From: Oscheius onirici
Taxonomy: Eukaryota; Nematoda; Chromadorea; Rhabditida; Rhabditidae
Assembly: GCA_932521025.1 (NCBI GenBank)
Contig: OW051468.1
Location: forward strand, 1,860,064-1,924,063
DNA: 64,000 bases
Direction: 5' to 3'
Both the position numbers and the translations under genes were made by a program. The notes below the pieces were generated by a model. That model did no database searches and was not told the origin of the DNA. It saw only the letters and a program-made list of their open reading frames with translations. Positions 22,696 through 50,583 of the stretch are shown here, piece by piece; position 1 is the stretch's first letter; each line of letters starts with the position of its first letter.

Positions 22696-23403
22696 TCAGT
22701 TGCTGCTGCCGCCACGAAGAGCCAGGACCAGATGCAGAACGGAGCCTCCGACGACCTGAAAAAATGATCTTGGAAAATGTATTTGACCAAATATAAACAG
22801 ATTATTTTTGCTACAAAGTTCTAGATGACGTTAGAAAGAACTAGGTCTTGGTTTTCGAGAAATCTGGCATATTCGCGCCTGGTAGCAAAGTAAGTAGGCG
22901 AAACATCGGAATTTTACAATAGTGGTTTGTTTTTGAGCAACAGATGGCTTCCTACCTCGATAAGAACCAAACAGTGAACGTGTCTGATGGGGCACATGAC
23001 ATAGTCAATAACCTCGCCGATAACTTTTTTTCGGCTAATTTCGCTTTTGAAACTTCAAAAATTCGTACATTTTGGGTCATTTCCGAATGTCAACCAAACA
23101 CGAAGCTTTACGGTTTCTTCAAGCGACAGGGCTTACTTTTACACCAAGCAAAAAATTACCTTGTAATCTTGAGCTGTCTTGTCATCGTTCATCTGCTTTC
23201 CGGAAAAGATGAGACGCTGCTGCGGCGGCGGGATTCCTTCCTTCTCTTCGACCTGAAAGTGTCGTTTGTTCTGACCGTTTTTTTCTCAAATTGGCAAAAA
23301 CGTTATGCAACTATACCTTCTCTTTTATCCTATCGACACGATCGTTGGGCTCAATGTCGAGCTCGATTTCCTTTCCAGTCAGGGTCTTGACCTTGATCAG
23401 CAT
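22696..23403 (-). CDS. ned-8 (NEDD8): NEDD8 ubiquitin-like modifier
   Basis: NEDD8 is conjugated to cullins to activate cullin-RING ligases. Exons 23403-23317, 23252-23160 and 22755-22696 give 79 residues. The protein begins [20 protein letters not shown] and continues [20 protein letters not shown]. It ends LVLALRGG followed by SSN, so the precursor must be cut after the diglycine. Ala72 (ALRGG) and not Arg marks it as NEDD8 and not ubiquitin, as do the residues in [18 protein letters not shown]. An acceptor-like AATTTGCAG stands nine bases before the ATG. The CCCH gene ends 240 bp upstream on the same strand, so the two may share an operon in which NEDD8 is the second gene. Confidence 0.95.
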
Positions 23404-23643
23404 GTTGAATTCCTGCAAATTGTTGACATGAAAAGCACATGAAAAAAATGACAAGATAATGAAGAGAATTAACTCGAAAGATCGCTAAAAACAGACGAAA
23501 AACTATTTTTATATTAATATTCGTAGAGTTAAACATACGTAAAACATGAAGAGAACCTCTTCGAGCTTCTCGTAATATGTTAAAATACTGGCGGATTAAA
23601 ATAGACAAAAAAATAGCGGAACTATATACAGAATGGGGCATTT
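23404..23643 (-). other. Intercistronic gap between CCCH gene and NEDD8
   Basis: A 240-bp, A+T-rich spacer between two same-strand genes, ending in an acceptor 9 bp before the NEDD8 ATG. This arrangement is typical of nematode operons with SL2-type trans-splicing. No AATAAA was found on the minus strand. Confidence 0.4.
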
Positions 23644-24565
23644 TCAGAAAAATGGGGGCTTGTTCATGACGGGACGTGCCTTGAAGACGTCGTTGGCCGT
23701 CGTGTACTGCATGGGAGCGCTAGTAACTGCTTTGGACATGTCCGGTTTGGGCGCTTCTTCTGGAGGATGTTCGTATCTGAAAATTCGGAGGTAAAACAAA
23801 AGCGGAAATGGTTTATTCGGTTTAGCGGATTGGAAAATTGGTCCTATTAAATGTTCGTTGTGAGATCTATAGGCGCAAACATAACGTGGAAGCATTGGAT
23901 ACTCCATTAGAAATTTTGGCCTAAAATGGGATTTGGGCTGGCTGAGTATCTAAATGTTGGCGTGTTGAACAGTCTAGAGGGCGGATATAATGATTTTGGG
24001 ACGGCTAAAACAGAAAAGAAGCCCGGGTTTTTCTTCATTTTTGGTCATGGTCAAAAATATTGCTGTTGTAAGGATTGTAGTCATCAAGCCTACCGGATTG
24101 TCCACAAGTGCTGATTTTTCACGCAAAACAAGCAAACAGAATAAGAAAGTACCTGCAATTCTTTCCTCTCCTACATTGTCCCCGTCTGAAGGCTTTACAT
24201 ACCGGTTTCGTCTTTTTCGGATCTGTCAGCGGCACATGTCGACTCAGCATGGCTTCGTGTTCCATCACAGCCCTCTCGTATTCATTTACCAAGACCGTCG
24301 CTGTGAGTTTTTGTGAAAAAGCTTCGGCTGCCGATGGTAGAAGTCGTTTTGGCGGTGCTGCCTCAGGCAGGGGCTCGGCATTTTTGACTGGACTTTCGGC
24401 CTCGCTTTCCGTGCTGCTGTCCGAGTCGTCGTCTTGGGCTGTAAGGAGACCGGAGCCGCTGCTTGTGCTCGGCTCTTCGGCTCGTTCTGAGGAGGTACTG
24501 GTGGGCTCGTCGTCGCAATCGCTCTCATCGTCGCTCCCATACGACGAGAGCAAGTGCAGAGCCAT
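23644..24565 (-). CDS. CCCH zinc-finger protein, 181 residues
   Basis: Exons 24565-24153 and 23776-23644 give 181 residues. The N-terminus reads MALHLLSSYGSDDESD, then a long Ser/Asp/Glu/Pro-rich disordered stretch to about residue 75. A helical region follows (LTATVLVNEYERAVMEHEAM). A single zinc finger, VCKAFRRGQC then C and H (C-x7-C-x5-C-x3-H), is completed across the intron, with the last Cys in exon 1 and the His in exon 2. Short C-terminus ending NKPPFF. CCCH fingers usually bind RNA; here that is inferred only. The ATG directly follows TACTTACAG, a likely trans-splice acceptor. The exact ortholog was not recognised. NEDD8 lies downstream on the same strand. Confidence 0.8.
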
Positions 24566-24848
24566 CTGTAAGTATTGCATTTGCTCGTAAAGTAGGGAAA
24601 TTATCGATTCTGGAGAAAGCTAGGCGAAATATCAAAGGAAAAATATCGATTTTTGCTTGAAAATCCATAAGACTTTCCTGCTTTTTGGCTTCTGCGAGAA
24701 AATTAAAGAGACAGCTGAGATGCTGAGAAAACGAAGTTGTGATGGGAAAAATGTAAAAGAGCAAGCCAGTATATATCCAGTTTCTTACGGTTTTTCCGTT
24801 TTGTTCATGTTTCCTTGTCCATTTACTTCGTTTCATCAAGCAGTAGAT

Positions 24849-41385
<16,537 letters not shown>

Positions 41386-42014
41386 GAGCTCAAAAGACAC
41401 ATACAGGAAAACAATCTCATTCACGATACATGTATTTACAAAAAAAACGGAAGGATAATCAAGTTTTAATAAATTATGAATTCGTACGTAACATTGTGAA
41501 ACTTTTGACATGACTGACGTTTTGGACATATGATAATTTTTTTTGGTAACTTCCTTGATTTGTAATGTTGCAAAAGTACTCGATTACCAGGTATAGAAAT
41601 TGAGCTCTTTCTGTAAAGAAATCCATTCACTGTCAAATTGCTCCCTCCTTCTGACATCATTTCCAGGAAGTTTTCTTTTTTCTATTCCATTTTACTCTAT
41701 GTGGTTAGTTTGCCTTGAAACAGACTGACTCTCTGTCCATAGCTTAAACCAATTGTCCCCCTGGAAAAAAAACTGCTGACTCCTACTCAATGTCTCAACA
41801 GTTTTATCCTGTCTGTTTCTACCAGTCTATTAGTCCTAGAAGGTTTTAGCCTCTGGTCAGTTGGCTGGTGTTTGACAGATACAGTAGGATAGAGAGGAAG
41901 TGAAGTAGGGAAATATAGAATTAGTTGGACAGTCAAACAGAGGACAAAAGCATAGAAAACAGAAGCAGAGGGTCAGGGAGACTAGAGTAGAATGATACAG
42001 GTCAGCTTGGGGAC

Positions 42015-42316
42015 CAGGTATGGGCGGATTCGCGCTTATTTCGACATCCGCATCCGCAAAACCAATAAAGTGACTATCCGCATCCGCATTTCGAAAAGGT
42101 GCTCAAAAGTGGGATACATCCGCGCCAAAAAATCTTTTTTTCTGCGGTTCACAAACTTCTCAGAAATCACCTTTTTTCATCATTTTGAATGAAAATTTTT
42201 CAAATCCGCATCCGCACCGGATTTTGGGCATGCGGATGTATCCGCATCCGCACCTGTTTTTTGGGTTGTGGATGCATCCGCATCCGCCATACCACTTTAA
42301 CATCCACCCATCCCTG
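42015..42316. mobile_element. 302-bp hAT-like MITE with exact 8-bp target duplication
   Basis: Ends CAGGTATGGGCGGAT and ACCCATCCCTG are inverted. TTGGGGAC flanks both sides (42007-42014 and 42317-42324). The inside is made of many CATCCGCATCCGCA-type repeats. The ends resemble those of the element at 32918-36528. Confidence 0.8.
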
Positions 42317-43445
42317 TTGGGGACAGATGTAGAGATCGACAGACTGGACTAAATAGACCCATCTTTTTGACCCTTAAAGCAAGCTCTGCGCCCTCCTCCC
42401 ACGATGTAGCATTACCGCAGTTTTTCACTTTTATTTCTCTCATGGACACTTTTATTCCTCTCTCGAATCTTTCCGGAATTTTTAGGAAGACTCTCCTGAC
42501 TTCAGGACAAGTTCACATTGAGGTAGGACTTTTGCGTTTGGAGATCATGTCCGACAGAGACAAGGAAAGAGAGACAGGACCTGGATACAGACTGTTTAGC
42601 TACAGCAACGCTTCCAGACTATTAGTACCTCTTTCCCACTCTCCTCTCCCCAACTAAACTCAACCCATAAAACTCCAGATGTTCCGACTGCTCATCTTCG
42701 TACTCTCCGTCAGAGTAGTTATAACTTTTTTCGAACCCAATCAGAGAGTGAGAGGCTCACACTCACTAAAAGCGTGTCTCTGCTGTTGTAATGGCTGCTG
42801 GATGAGCGCGCCTGTCGTCCTTCCGCTCGTCGCCTCACTTCTCGCACCACGGTTCACGTGTGTTCCAATTATTATACAACACCTAGAATCTCAATCAATC
42901 TATAATATTCTTGAATTTCAACGAGACTATATATTGTCTCAAATCGACGGGCGCCTGACGATGATGCGGGACTGTTTTGGATGTGTGCGGCGTCAAAAAG
43001 TGAGTTTATCTTATGGGTCTTGAAGGGAAAGTGGATATTTTTTAAAGGACTGTGATCTCTCCCAGGCAGTTCCAGGTTAATCGATTTGCGCTGTTGTAAC
43101 CGGGTTCTCCTCTAACTGGGTGAGAGAGGGATCAAAGAATTCGGAGCTTTTGAAAAAGAGTCTTATGAGATAGGTGTTCTGGAACTAAAAGTACAGTAAT
43201 CTATTGGTAGGAAATTGTCTGGAAACAGTTTCTCTGTCCCTATGACTCTCTGTCCCTCTCTCTCACACAAGGGAGGTATTCGAACGGTACTTGCGATAAC
43301 AAAAATCGGCTTTCGCCAAGGGAATCAGAATTTTTTTTTCTGATACTGGAGGTTGTTTCTGCTTTCGCTAAACGATCGGTTTACGATCGCTCTCAAACTG
43401 CCTAGTCTTCTTCATTGCTCTCTGAACATCCGAACTAAAAGCAGC

Positions 43446-43508
43446 GGATGGCAGAGTGGAGTGCATGACAGCCTTGGAGCAAAGGTTTTTGGTTCGAACC
43501 CTCCCGAT
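43446..43508 (+). tRNA. tRNA-like unit or tRNA pseudogene
   Basis: ATGGCAGAGTGGAGTGC and B box GGTTCGAACCC at normal spacing, followed by CTTTTTTG. A poor acceptor stem argues for a remnant. Confidence 0.35.
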
Positions 43509-44158
43509 GTTCTTTTTTGATTTTTTTGGAGGCTCCTTCGCTTCGTCTTCTTCTTCTGACTTCTGTCTGATGTTTCGTTTGAAACTGTATCTCTGTCCCT
43601 CTGTCTCATCTGTCTCTAAGACTCTCAGTCTCTCACTCTACTCTGAAGCCCCAGTTTCCGATCTGTCAGCAAACACACACTACCTCCCTCTGCCCGTTCC
43701 CGTCAAAATCCCATTTATAATCCGTGCTCGTTGCCCAGGTGTTGAGCCCATTTTCCTGTTTTGCCTCATGCCCCGCCGCTATTCTCTCCCCCTCTCCCCC
43801 TTCCTGAATTCATAAACCGTCATACAAAGCATGGTTCCCGTCGCTTTGAAAAGAGAGACTTGTTGTTGATACCCTTTTTGCCTTATCCTCTCCTCCCCTT
43901 CGCCTGATCTCGTTGAATTTTCGGCACTGCTCGTTGAGCCTAAGGAAAGGCTGAAGGAGAAAATAATTGGTCGTAATTTGCTTAGCTCCTTCTCCACCCC
44001 TTTCTGTGCCTCTTTGCTCTCTTACTTTCCTTCCGCTGGCCGATTAGGATTCTTGTCCTATTTTTTTGTTTTGAAAAGAGACAGAGACAGCTGACTGCCT
44101 TTTCCTTCCTAAAGAACACCTTGAATCAGCGTGTTTTCCACTGAATGTTTCAGAACTT

Positions 44159-44185
44159 CCCCCCCCCCCCCCCCCCCCCCCCCCC
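44159..44185 (+). repeat. Homopolymer of 27 C
   Basis: Uninterrupted C tract in a Trio intron. A second tract of 13 C lies at 46451-46463. Confidence 0.97.
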
Positions 44186-44654
44186 AGCCTTCTTCTTCCC
44201 CTGATGACCGCGCTCTATCCCCAATAAGTCTTCTCTTTTTCAATTTCGAGCTCTGATTCATGTGCCTTCTCCCTTTCCCGCCCCTTATTCGCCGTCCCTT
44301 TTCCCGCTGGCGTCGTCGTCACTTTCCGCGTCAATTGCCCTGATCCAGTGTGTGGCTGAGCCTTTCCTCTCTCTCTCCTCCTCGTCGGAGACTTGCTGTA
44401 CATTACATTTCCTCCGTTTACTTGATTTTTTACGATTGCCCTTCGTTTTTTTAAACAGGCTCTAACTCTTCGGGTACATACTCACTATCTCTGTCTCTTT
44501 GGGATGGTCCAGTCTGAATGAACTTCCAAAATCCCCTGCCCAGGTTCAAGGGTTCATCTGTGGGGCTAAGGCTGATTGGAATTTGTCGCTTTCATGCTTC
44601 ACTTGTCAACCCCAAACACACAACACACCCACTGGGAAAAAAGGCTGGTCAATA

Positions 44655-44890
44655 GAGTTCTACTGGACAGAGGGACAGAGAGTCAGGGGGGCAGAAGGAC
44701 ACTGAGTCAATGAAACAGAGAGACAGAGCCAAAGAATCACTGAGACAGGGACCAGAGAGACAGATGGACAGAGGGACCGAGTCAGAGAGTCACTGGGGCA
44801 GAGAGTCACTGAGTCAGAGAAACAGGGAGACAGACTCAGAGAGTCAGATGGTCACTGAGTCAGAAAGTCAGAGGGACAGAGGGACACCGA
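44655..44890 (+). repeat. GACAGAGA-type purine-rich simple repeat
   Basis: Same composition as 48345-49055 and 53215-53612, about 235 bp. Confidence 0.85.
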
Positions 44891-45307
44891 CTCTTCCAAT
44901 AACTGTAGCCAATTTAGTGCCGATTGATTGTTCTCGAGAGTCTCGTCACGAGAACTGAATTGTACTGTTCCTCTTTCCCAATCTGACTCTCTCACATTTC
45001 TTAGACAGTCTCTAAAAGTCTACTCTCCTGCCAGTCTCTTTTTGTGTCCCAGCTGTTTTTTTCCGACTTCAATTAGCCGTTGGGGCTCTCCCATGAAAAT
45101 AATAATCCAGTCTCTCTATCTGCGCCAATTGAGGCAGGCCTTCCGGGTGGCCGATGATGCTGGGGCGGCCTGGAGGGGTTATATAAATTGCCGTAGGAAT
45201 AAACAATGAGCGGGAGATCATAAAATGCAGAGTGCCGTAATCAGAAATCTATTTCGAAAAGAGAGAAAGAGACACATGTTTTACAGCTGCTTTTATTATC
45301 GTGTCCG

Positions 45308-45328
45308 CTGCTGCTGCTGCTGCTGCAA
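45308..45328 (+). repeat. CTG trinucleotide repeat
   Basis: Seven CTG units in a Trio intron. Confidence 0.9.
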
Positions 45329-45698
45329 CCACACTCTGTTCCCTCACTCGCTTTAATTCGAATAAAACAGAGACACTGAAGCCATCAGTAGTGTTACCAG
45401 AAGTATTTGGCTCTTTTTTTTTGATTTTGATAGAACTTTTATTGCGCCTTTGATTTTGCGACTCCGACTCCCGTCTTTACCTCCAGCCTTAAATTATTTT
45501 CCCTAAATTTTTTCGAGTTCAGAAATGTTTGCACAGTCAATAATAACATTTGATGGGCCGTATGACTAACCGTTTATGATGAGATCACCAGTTTATTTTA
45601 TACAGCCACATTTTCGCTCTGTTCCATCTTGACTGTCCGCTATACATTTTGTGCGTTTTCCAAGTTTTTTTTTCAGCTTAAAGGGTTGACCACGTAAA

Positions 45699-45950
45699 AT
45701 ACCGTAAATATTTGAATAGATTCGAATACAAAAAATACGCAATTACGTACGCATTTTTTTTCGGATTGACGACGACATTTTTTTATCTTTTCATTATTTT
45801 TTACTGGTAGCCAGGATCCATATCTGTATGTGAAAAATACTAGGAATGACGAAAAATATTTTCTTCAATTCGAAAAAATTGCTTACGCAATTGCGTATTT
45901 TTTTGTATTCAAATAGTGGCGCAGTGCCTCTATTAAAATATTTACGGTAT
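45699..45950. mobile_element. MITE with ATACCGTAAATATTT terminal repeats
   Basis: Ends are ATACCGTAAATATTTGAATA and the inverse TATTAAAATATTTACGGTAT. Inner arms hold TACGCAATTACGTACG against TTACGCAATTGCGTA. The terminal repeat equals that of the pogo-like element at 13056-14571, so this is probably its short non-autonomous form. TA flanks both ends within the repeat. Confidence 0.7.
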
Positions 45951-46506
45951 CTGCTTTTTTACCACATGACTACGAACTTTTTACGACGGTTTTTTGAACG
46001 GTTGAATACAGAAAGACAGAGACAGAAAACCGAAAACGACTGATAGCGAGACAGCCAGAAAGGCTCCTCGTTTCCCAAGAATAACGTTCGTGCTTCTCAG
46101 CCATTTATCTCTTTCTCTCTCCTTGAGAAAAGTGTTCGCACACATGGCTTTTTGACACATGGCTCTTGGTCTCAGCTCTGTAATCGAGTGCACAGCTTCC
46201 GCCCTTCGTTCTCTCCGGGTGGACACAAAGTAAACAAGAAAAGTATCTCTCCCGATATCCAATTTCACTCTCTCTCTCATTCTCCAACTCTTATTTTTAT
46301 CCTTGCGTAAAGTTCTTTTTCTCTAGTGATTAATTTCTCCTTCCCCCTCCTCCCTTAGGCTTCCGCTATCATTTCCTTCCATCTCTCCATCTTTTTGTTT
46401 CTCTGTCTCTGTTTCTTATACTGTTACAATTAGGCGGGGCGGTATCTTTACCCCCCCCCCCCCAAATTTGAGTTTTTGGGGCTCGGCGGGGGGAAATTTT
46501 AACTTT

Positions 46507-46782
46507 CCGGCTCTCGTTTGCATTTTCCAGCTTTATCACAGTAAACAAAGTTGTAGCTCTGATCAAGCTTTACAACTTTGCAGAACATTGTGAAGCGTAA
46601 AAATGCTGTTGTCACTGTGAAAAAATGATTCTAAGCCAAAACTTGTCAAACAAGGTAAAAGTCATTTTTCATAGTGATAACAGCATTTTCACGCTTCACA
46701 ATGTTCTGCAAAGATGTAGAGCTTGAACAGAGCTACAGCTTTTGCCATTGGAACAAAGCTGGAAAATGCAAACGAGAGCCGG
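46507..46782. repeat. Long palindrome of 276 bp with the TTCTGCAAAG core in each arm
   Basis: The ends are CCGGCTCTCGTTTGCATTTT and its exact inverse. Each arm carries one copy of the core (ACAACTTTGCAGAACATTGT on the left, ACAATGTTCTGCAAAGATGT on the right), so this is a larger compound foldback in a Trio intron. Confidence 0.85.
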
Positions 46783-46911
46783 GGTAAAGAAACTTGCCCC
46801 TCTTATAATTAGTCTCTCTCTGTCTCTCCGACTCTCTGTCTCTGTCTCTATCTCTTTTACTCCCTCTTTCTCCCACTCATTCCTTCTCCGGAAACACGAT
46901 ACTTGTCCTAG

Positions 46912-47066
46912 ATAGGCCCATGTTGACGTATTCCAAATCGTGGCGTTCGATCCGTACGCGGACTGGAAGCCTGTACTCTCGTGCCAGGACAAAGTTGACG
47001 GCTTCCTTCCGGGCCAGCAACTCGTCTCCGCGCCATTTGAGTCCAAGTGCGGCTGGCGAGGACTCG
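46912..47066 (+). CDS. Candidate linker exon before the Trio SH3 domain
   Basis: An open segment ending in a strong donor (TCG|gtaagt) in phase 0, which would join to the SH3 exon at 48258. It encodes a Ser/Arg/Thr-rich linker (SPRHLSPSAAGEDS). Its 5' side, after CCTAG at 46911, would need an upstream exon of a different phase from the one ending at 40559, so it may belong to an isoform with an unseen exon. The opposite strand is also open, which weakens the case. Confidence 0.35.
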
Positions 47067-47219
47067 GTAAGTAGTGGTAGCTGGGTGTTCCTTTTGGAAT
47101 AATGACTAGCTTGCTGGGAAATGTAGAGAAAAGCCGTTCGGTATAAATTTCGGTCCAAAAAGAGGATTTGTACGATGAGGTTCAGGAGACCGTCCCGTAG
47201 AGAATGGGATTTAGAACAT

Positions 47220-47345
47220 GGTTATTTCTAGCTGAAAACATGATTTTAGAGCTTAGTGATCAACTACAAAGGTGTAGAGAAAACTGAGAGCTACAACTTT
47301 ACAGAACAACACAAATCCCAAAAATGAGCTCTTTTACACGAAAAC
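47220..47345. repeat. Diverged foldback of the TTCTGCAAAG family
   Basis: Contains GAGCTACAACTTTACAGAAC and CAACTACAAAGGTGTAGAG. Matches the inverse of 49865-49985 over more than 100 bp. Confidence 0.6.
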
Positions 47346-48257
47346 GCCACATTTTTATCATAACCCGGCGCTCTTGAAGATTATGCCGCCGAGAGGCTCG
47401 CAACCGTTCGGGAACGTCTCTGAACTTTCGAGTAGATAGGTATCTTGGTTCTTTAATACTGTGCTTTTTTTTTAAACTGAGCTGCTCTGCCTTTGAAACG
47501 GACCTTTTGGTTGGCCCTAACCCGATTGGCAGGATAATGATCCCAGTTTAGGATCTGAAATTTTGGTCCAGCTAAGAGAATATTTTTTAACAAATAAACG
47601 CGATAAATTATCTGGGTTTGTAGCTTTTTTCCCCTTTTCATTCAATTTGTCCGATGCTATAATAACTGCGTCAAGTCTGTTCAGAACAGCAAGCTTTCTT
47701 CGTGACGGGACCAACCGTACCAGTCCTTTAAATTTTGTGGGCATTTTTTTACCATTTTTCGTGCGTTTTTATCGCGTTTTCTTTACTTTCTGCCGTGGTC
47801 AGATCGACACGGCTAAAAACTTGAAAATGCTAAACATGGGTGGAAAATTTAAAGGACTGTGGCGTTTAGTCCCGACACTAAGAAATCTACAGTAACCCGC
47901 CGATTATCATTCTTTCTGAACAAAAGGTGATATTAGTGATTTGACTGAAAATTGTTTGTCAAATAATACCCAATATGACGGCAATTTCTCACAGATGAAA
48001 ATGATGAGAGACTACCACAAACATAGAGCACACGCGAATTTTTAATTATGATTGTTTGTCTCTCTCTCTCCTGGCTCAAAATGTGTTTTTATCGAGGGTC
48101 GCGAAACCAATCGAAATGTGGCGTGCGGAGATTTGTGAATCAGAATGTTTACTGGCAGATTAAATATTGGAATTGTGTGTGACACCTCGTGGGGGAAACT
48201 GATATTGTGGGACTGAGGGACAGGGAAGAGAGACAGAGAATAACAAATTTTTTTTAG

Positions 48258-49182
48258 GGAGCAGCGGATCAGTGGTTCATTCGATCGGACTTCAATGCCT
48301 TGGCTGATGGACAACTGACTGTCAAGACTGGAGAACGTGTGGAGGTGAGTGAGGAGATAGACAGAGGGACAGAGGGGCATAGACGGAGAGAAAAAAGGAC
48401 AGAAAGACAGAGAAACGGAGAGACATAGAGATAGAGAGACAGAGACAGACAAAGAGAGAGAGAGAGAGACAGACAGACAGAGAGACAGGGATAAAGACAG
48501 GGAGAGAGACAGGAAGAGAGACAGGAAGAGAGACAGAGAGACTGACAGATAGTGGGAGATATAGAGAGGCCAAGGGACAGTGGGATAGAGGAACGGAGAT
48601 ACGGAGAGACAGAGACAAAGACAGAGAGACTGACAGACAAAAAGACAGATAGAAAGAGACAGAAAAGGGGAGAGATAGGAAGAAAGACAGAGTGACAGGA
48701 AAAGAGAGACAGAGAGTCTGAGAGAGAAACAGAGGGTCGGATGTGAAGAGACAGAGGGTCAGAGAGACAGAGACAGGGACAGAGACCAAGACAGAGAGAC
48801 ACAGAGGCTGACAGATAGTGACAGAGACAGAGAGGAAAGACAGGGGGAGAGATAGGGAAAAAACAGAGTTATAGGGAAAGAGAGACGGAGAGACTGAGAG
48901 AGACAGATACCGTGACAGGGACAGACACCAAGACAGAGAGACAGAGAGGCTGAGAGATAGTGGGAGATACAGAAAGGCAAAGGAACAGAGGAACAGATAT
49001 GAAGAGACAGAGGGACAGAGAGACAGAAAGACTGAGAGGCGGAGGGACAGACAAATGCAGGTGTTCAGTAGGCTAATTTCAGGCGATCGACCAGCAACCA
49101 CAGGACACCGAATGGACCAATGTCATCGTAGTTGACCAGCCGCATAGATCTGGACTCGTCCCTTCGACTCTTCTACTACCTG
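48258..49182 (+). CDS. unc-73 (TRIO): SH3 domain exons of the Trio gene
   Basis: Exons 48258-48344 and 49083-49182. They read IRSDFNALADGQLTVKTGER then DTEWTNVIVVDQPHRSGLVP with STLLLP: the ALYDY-like start, the Trp and the G-L-(V/I)-P-x-x-(L/Y) end of an SH3 domain, at the place SH3 occupies in Trio. The first exon enters in phase 0, compatible with the PH1 exon. The second ends in phase 1, which does not match the next recognised exon at 52643. Confidence 0.8.
48345..49055 (+). repeat. GACAGAGA-type purine-rich simple repeat
   Basis: About 700 bp of degenerate (GACAGAGA)n on the plus strand fills the intron that splits the SH3 domain. It creates long spurious Ser/Leu frames on the other strand. 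Confidence 0.9.
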
Positions 49183-49864
49183 GTCAGTTCATTTCTAGTT
49201 GAAAAATTTGTGAAAAAAAAACGAGAGAGTGACTCTCTCTGCTCAATTGGTTTAGTGTTGCGGCGTCGAGTCCTATTTTCATCTCGATTTTTTGCCCTCT
49301 CGCTGAAATTATAGGGGGATTCGTGGAAAACTTAGCTGTCTCCCACTCTTCGGTCTCGCTCTCCCTCTTGGTTTTTTGAATAATTTATTATTGGCGTACG
49401 TGTTGACGAGAGTGAGAGAGAGGGGGCTAGGTGGGGCGATCTCCTAGTTCATAATATGTTCCCAAGGAACATTTTTTTTGCTCTGTTCACTGCATTTTTT
49501 AACCTTTTTCTCTTTCTTGCAAGTTGGGTTCTTCGGCCAACTGTTTTCTACTTCTGGTTACCTTTTAAAGATTGGGGTCTGACTGCGTGATTACAGCCGT
49601 TTCCAAGCGGATATGTTGCGTACATTCGCTACGCGATATTGCGTACCAAATTTATTCGAATTTGTGTTAAAAAATACGCAATTTGGCGTATTGAAAGGTA
49701 TATTGATACAACGGCTATAGAATTAGTTTTTTTCCCGATACTTCAGACGTTCCGAATTATTTTTGGCAGGATTAACATTCAAAAAGTTTAGTTGTAGGCC
49801 TGACAATTTTGAGCCAAAACATTTTTTCCACTGTTATGAGGTTCTACGTAGACAGATCAAAAGG

Positions 49865-49985
49865 TGCTTTTTTCGAGTAAAAGAACTCATTTTTGAGACT
49901 TTCAATGTTCTGCAAAGTTGTAGTTCTCAATTTTCTCTATAACTATGTAATTGATCGCTAGGCTCAAAAATTCATTCTAGAGCTC
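49865..49985. repeat. Diverged foldback of the TTCTGCAAAG family
   Basis: Contains CAATGTTCTGCAAAGTTGTA with AGTAAAAGAACTCATTTTTG on the left. Inverse counterpart of 47220-47345. Confidence 0.6.
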
Positions 49986-50583
49986 GAAATGACCACATTT
50001 TGAATCCCGTGGAACGGTCTTCTGAACCTTTGGATCATGCGAATCCTCTCAAAAACACCAATGATCCATTTTTGAGCTCAGCTCCGTATCCAGTACTTAT
50101 GGCAATTTTTATAATGGGTCCAGGCGACCTCAAAACACTCGAAATTCTAAGAGAGCAGGGCTGTTTGCTCCTAGATGCCTTTCCCATTTTTTCTGAAGAG
50201 AAAAAAAAAGAAATTAATTCCCTGCTTCCCTGAATTAATGACCATTGTCCTCTCTCATCTCACCAGCAAAGAGATGAAGCCATCGTTTTCACAGCCTCCC
50301 CCTCCTCCCATTTAATGAGAGGCCTCTCTGTCTCTCTTTCAATAGATATTGCCACACCACAATCTTTCAGAATCTTTCTCCGTTTCTAGTCTCTGACCCC
50401 AATTATTTTGTAAAGCTTTTTCGGGATTCTGATGTTGAGCCTATCAATTAGACGGCAGAGTCTTGTTTTTGACGAGAAGCACTAAAAATAAAGAAGGGGT
50501 TTGAAGAGAAATGGACTCTGTCTCTGGCTCTGTCTCTCTGTCCCTCTGACTGTCTGACTCTATGCCTCTTTATCTCTGACTAG

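Larger units (their letters stand above)
41386..46911. other. Trio intron, no further exon recognised
   Basis: Between the alternative last exon and the candidate linker exon. It holds the MITEs at 42015 and 45699, the C tract, a tRNA-like unit and simple repeats. Open frames in it have no recognisable domains. Confidence 0.5.

Noticed and set aside
22944-23390. 148-residue plus-strand open frame
   Set aside because: Shadow of the NEDD8 exons on the other strand.
46877-47158. Minus-strand open frame opposite the candidate linker exon
   Set aside because: The plus strand has a strong GTAAGT donor in a suitable phase; the minus strand lacks matching splice sites. Both remain weak.
48042-49101. 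Long Ser/Leu/Cys-rich minus-strand open frames
   Set aside because: Low-complexity translation of the GACAGAGA repeat opposite an SH3 intron.
49233-49300. Another tRNA-like unit (GCTCAATTGGTTTAGTGTTG)
   Set aside because: No B box is present, so it was not counted with the others.
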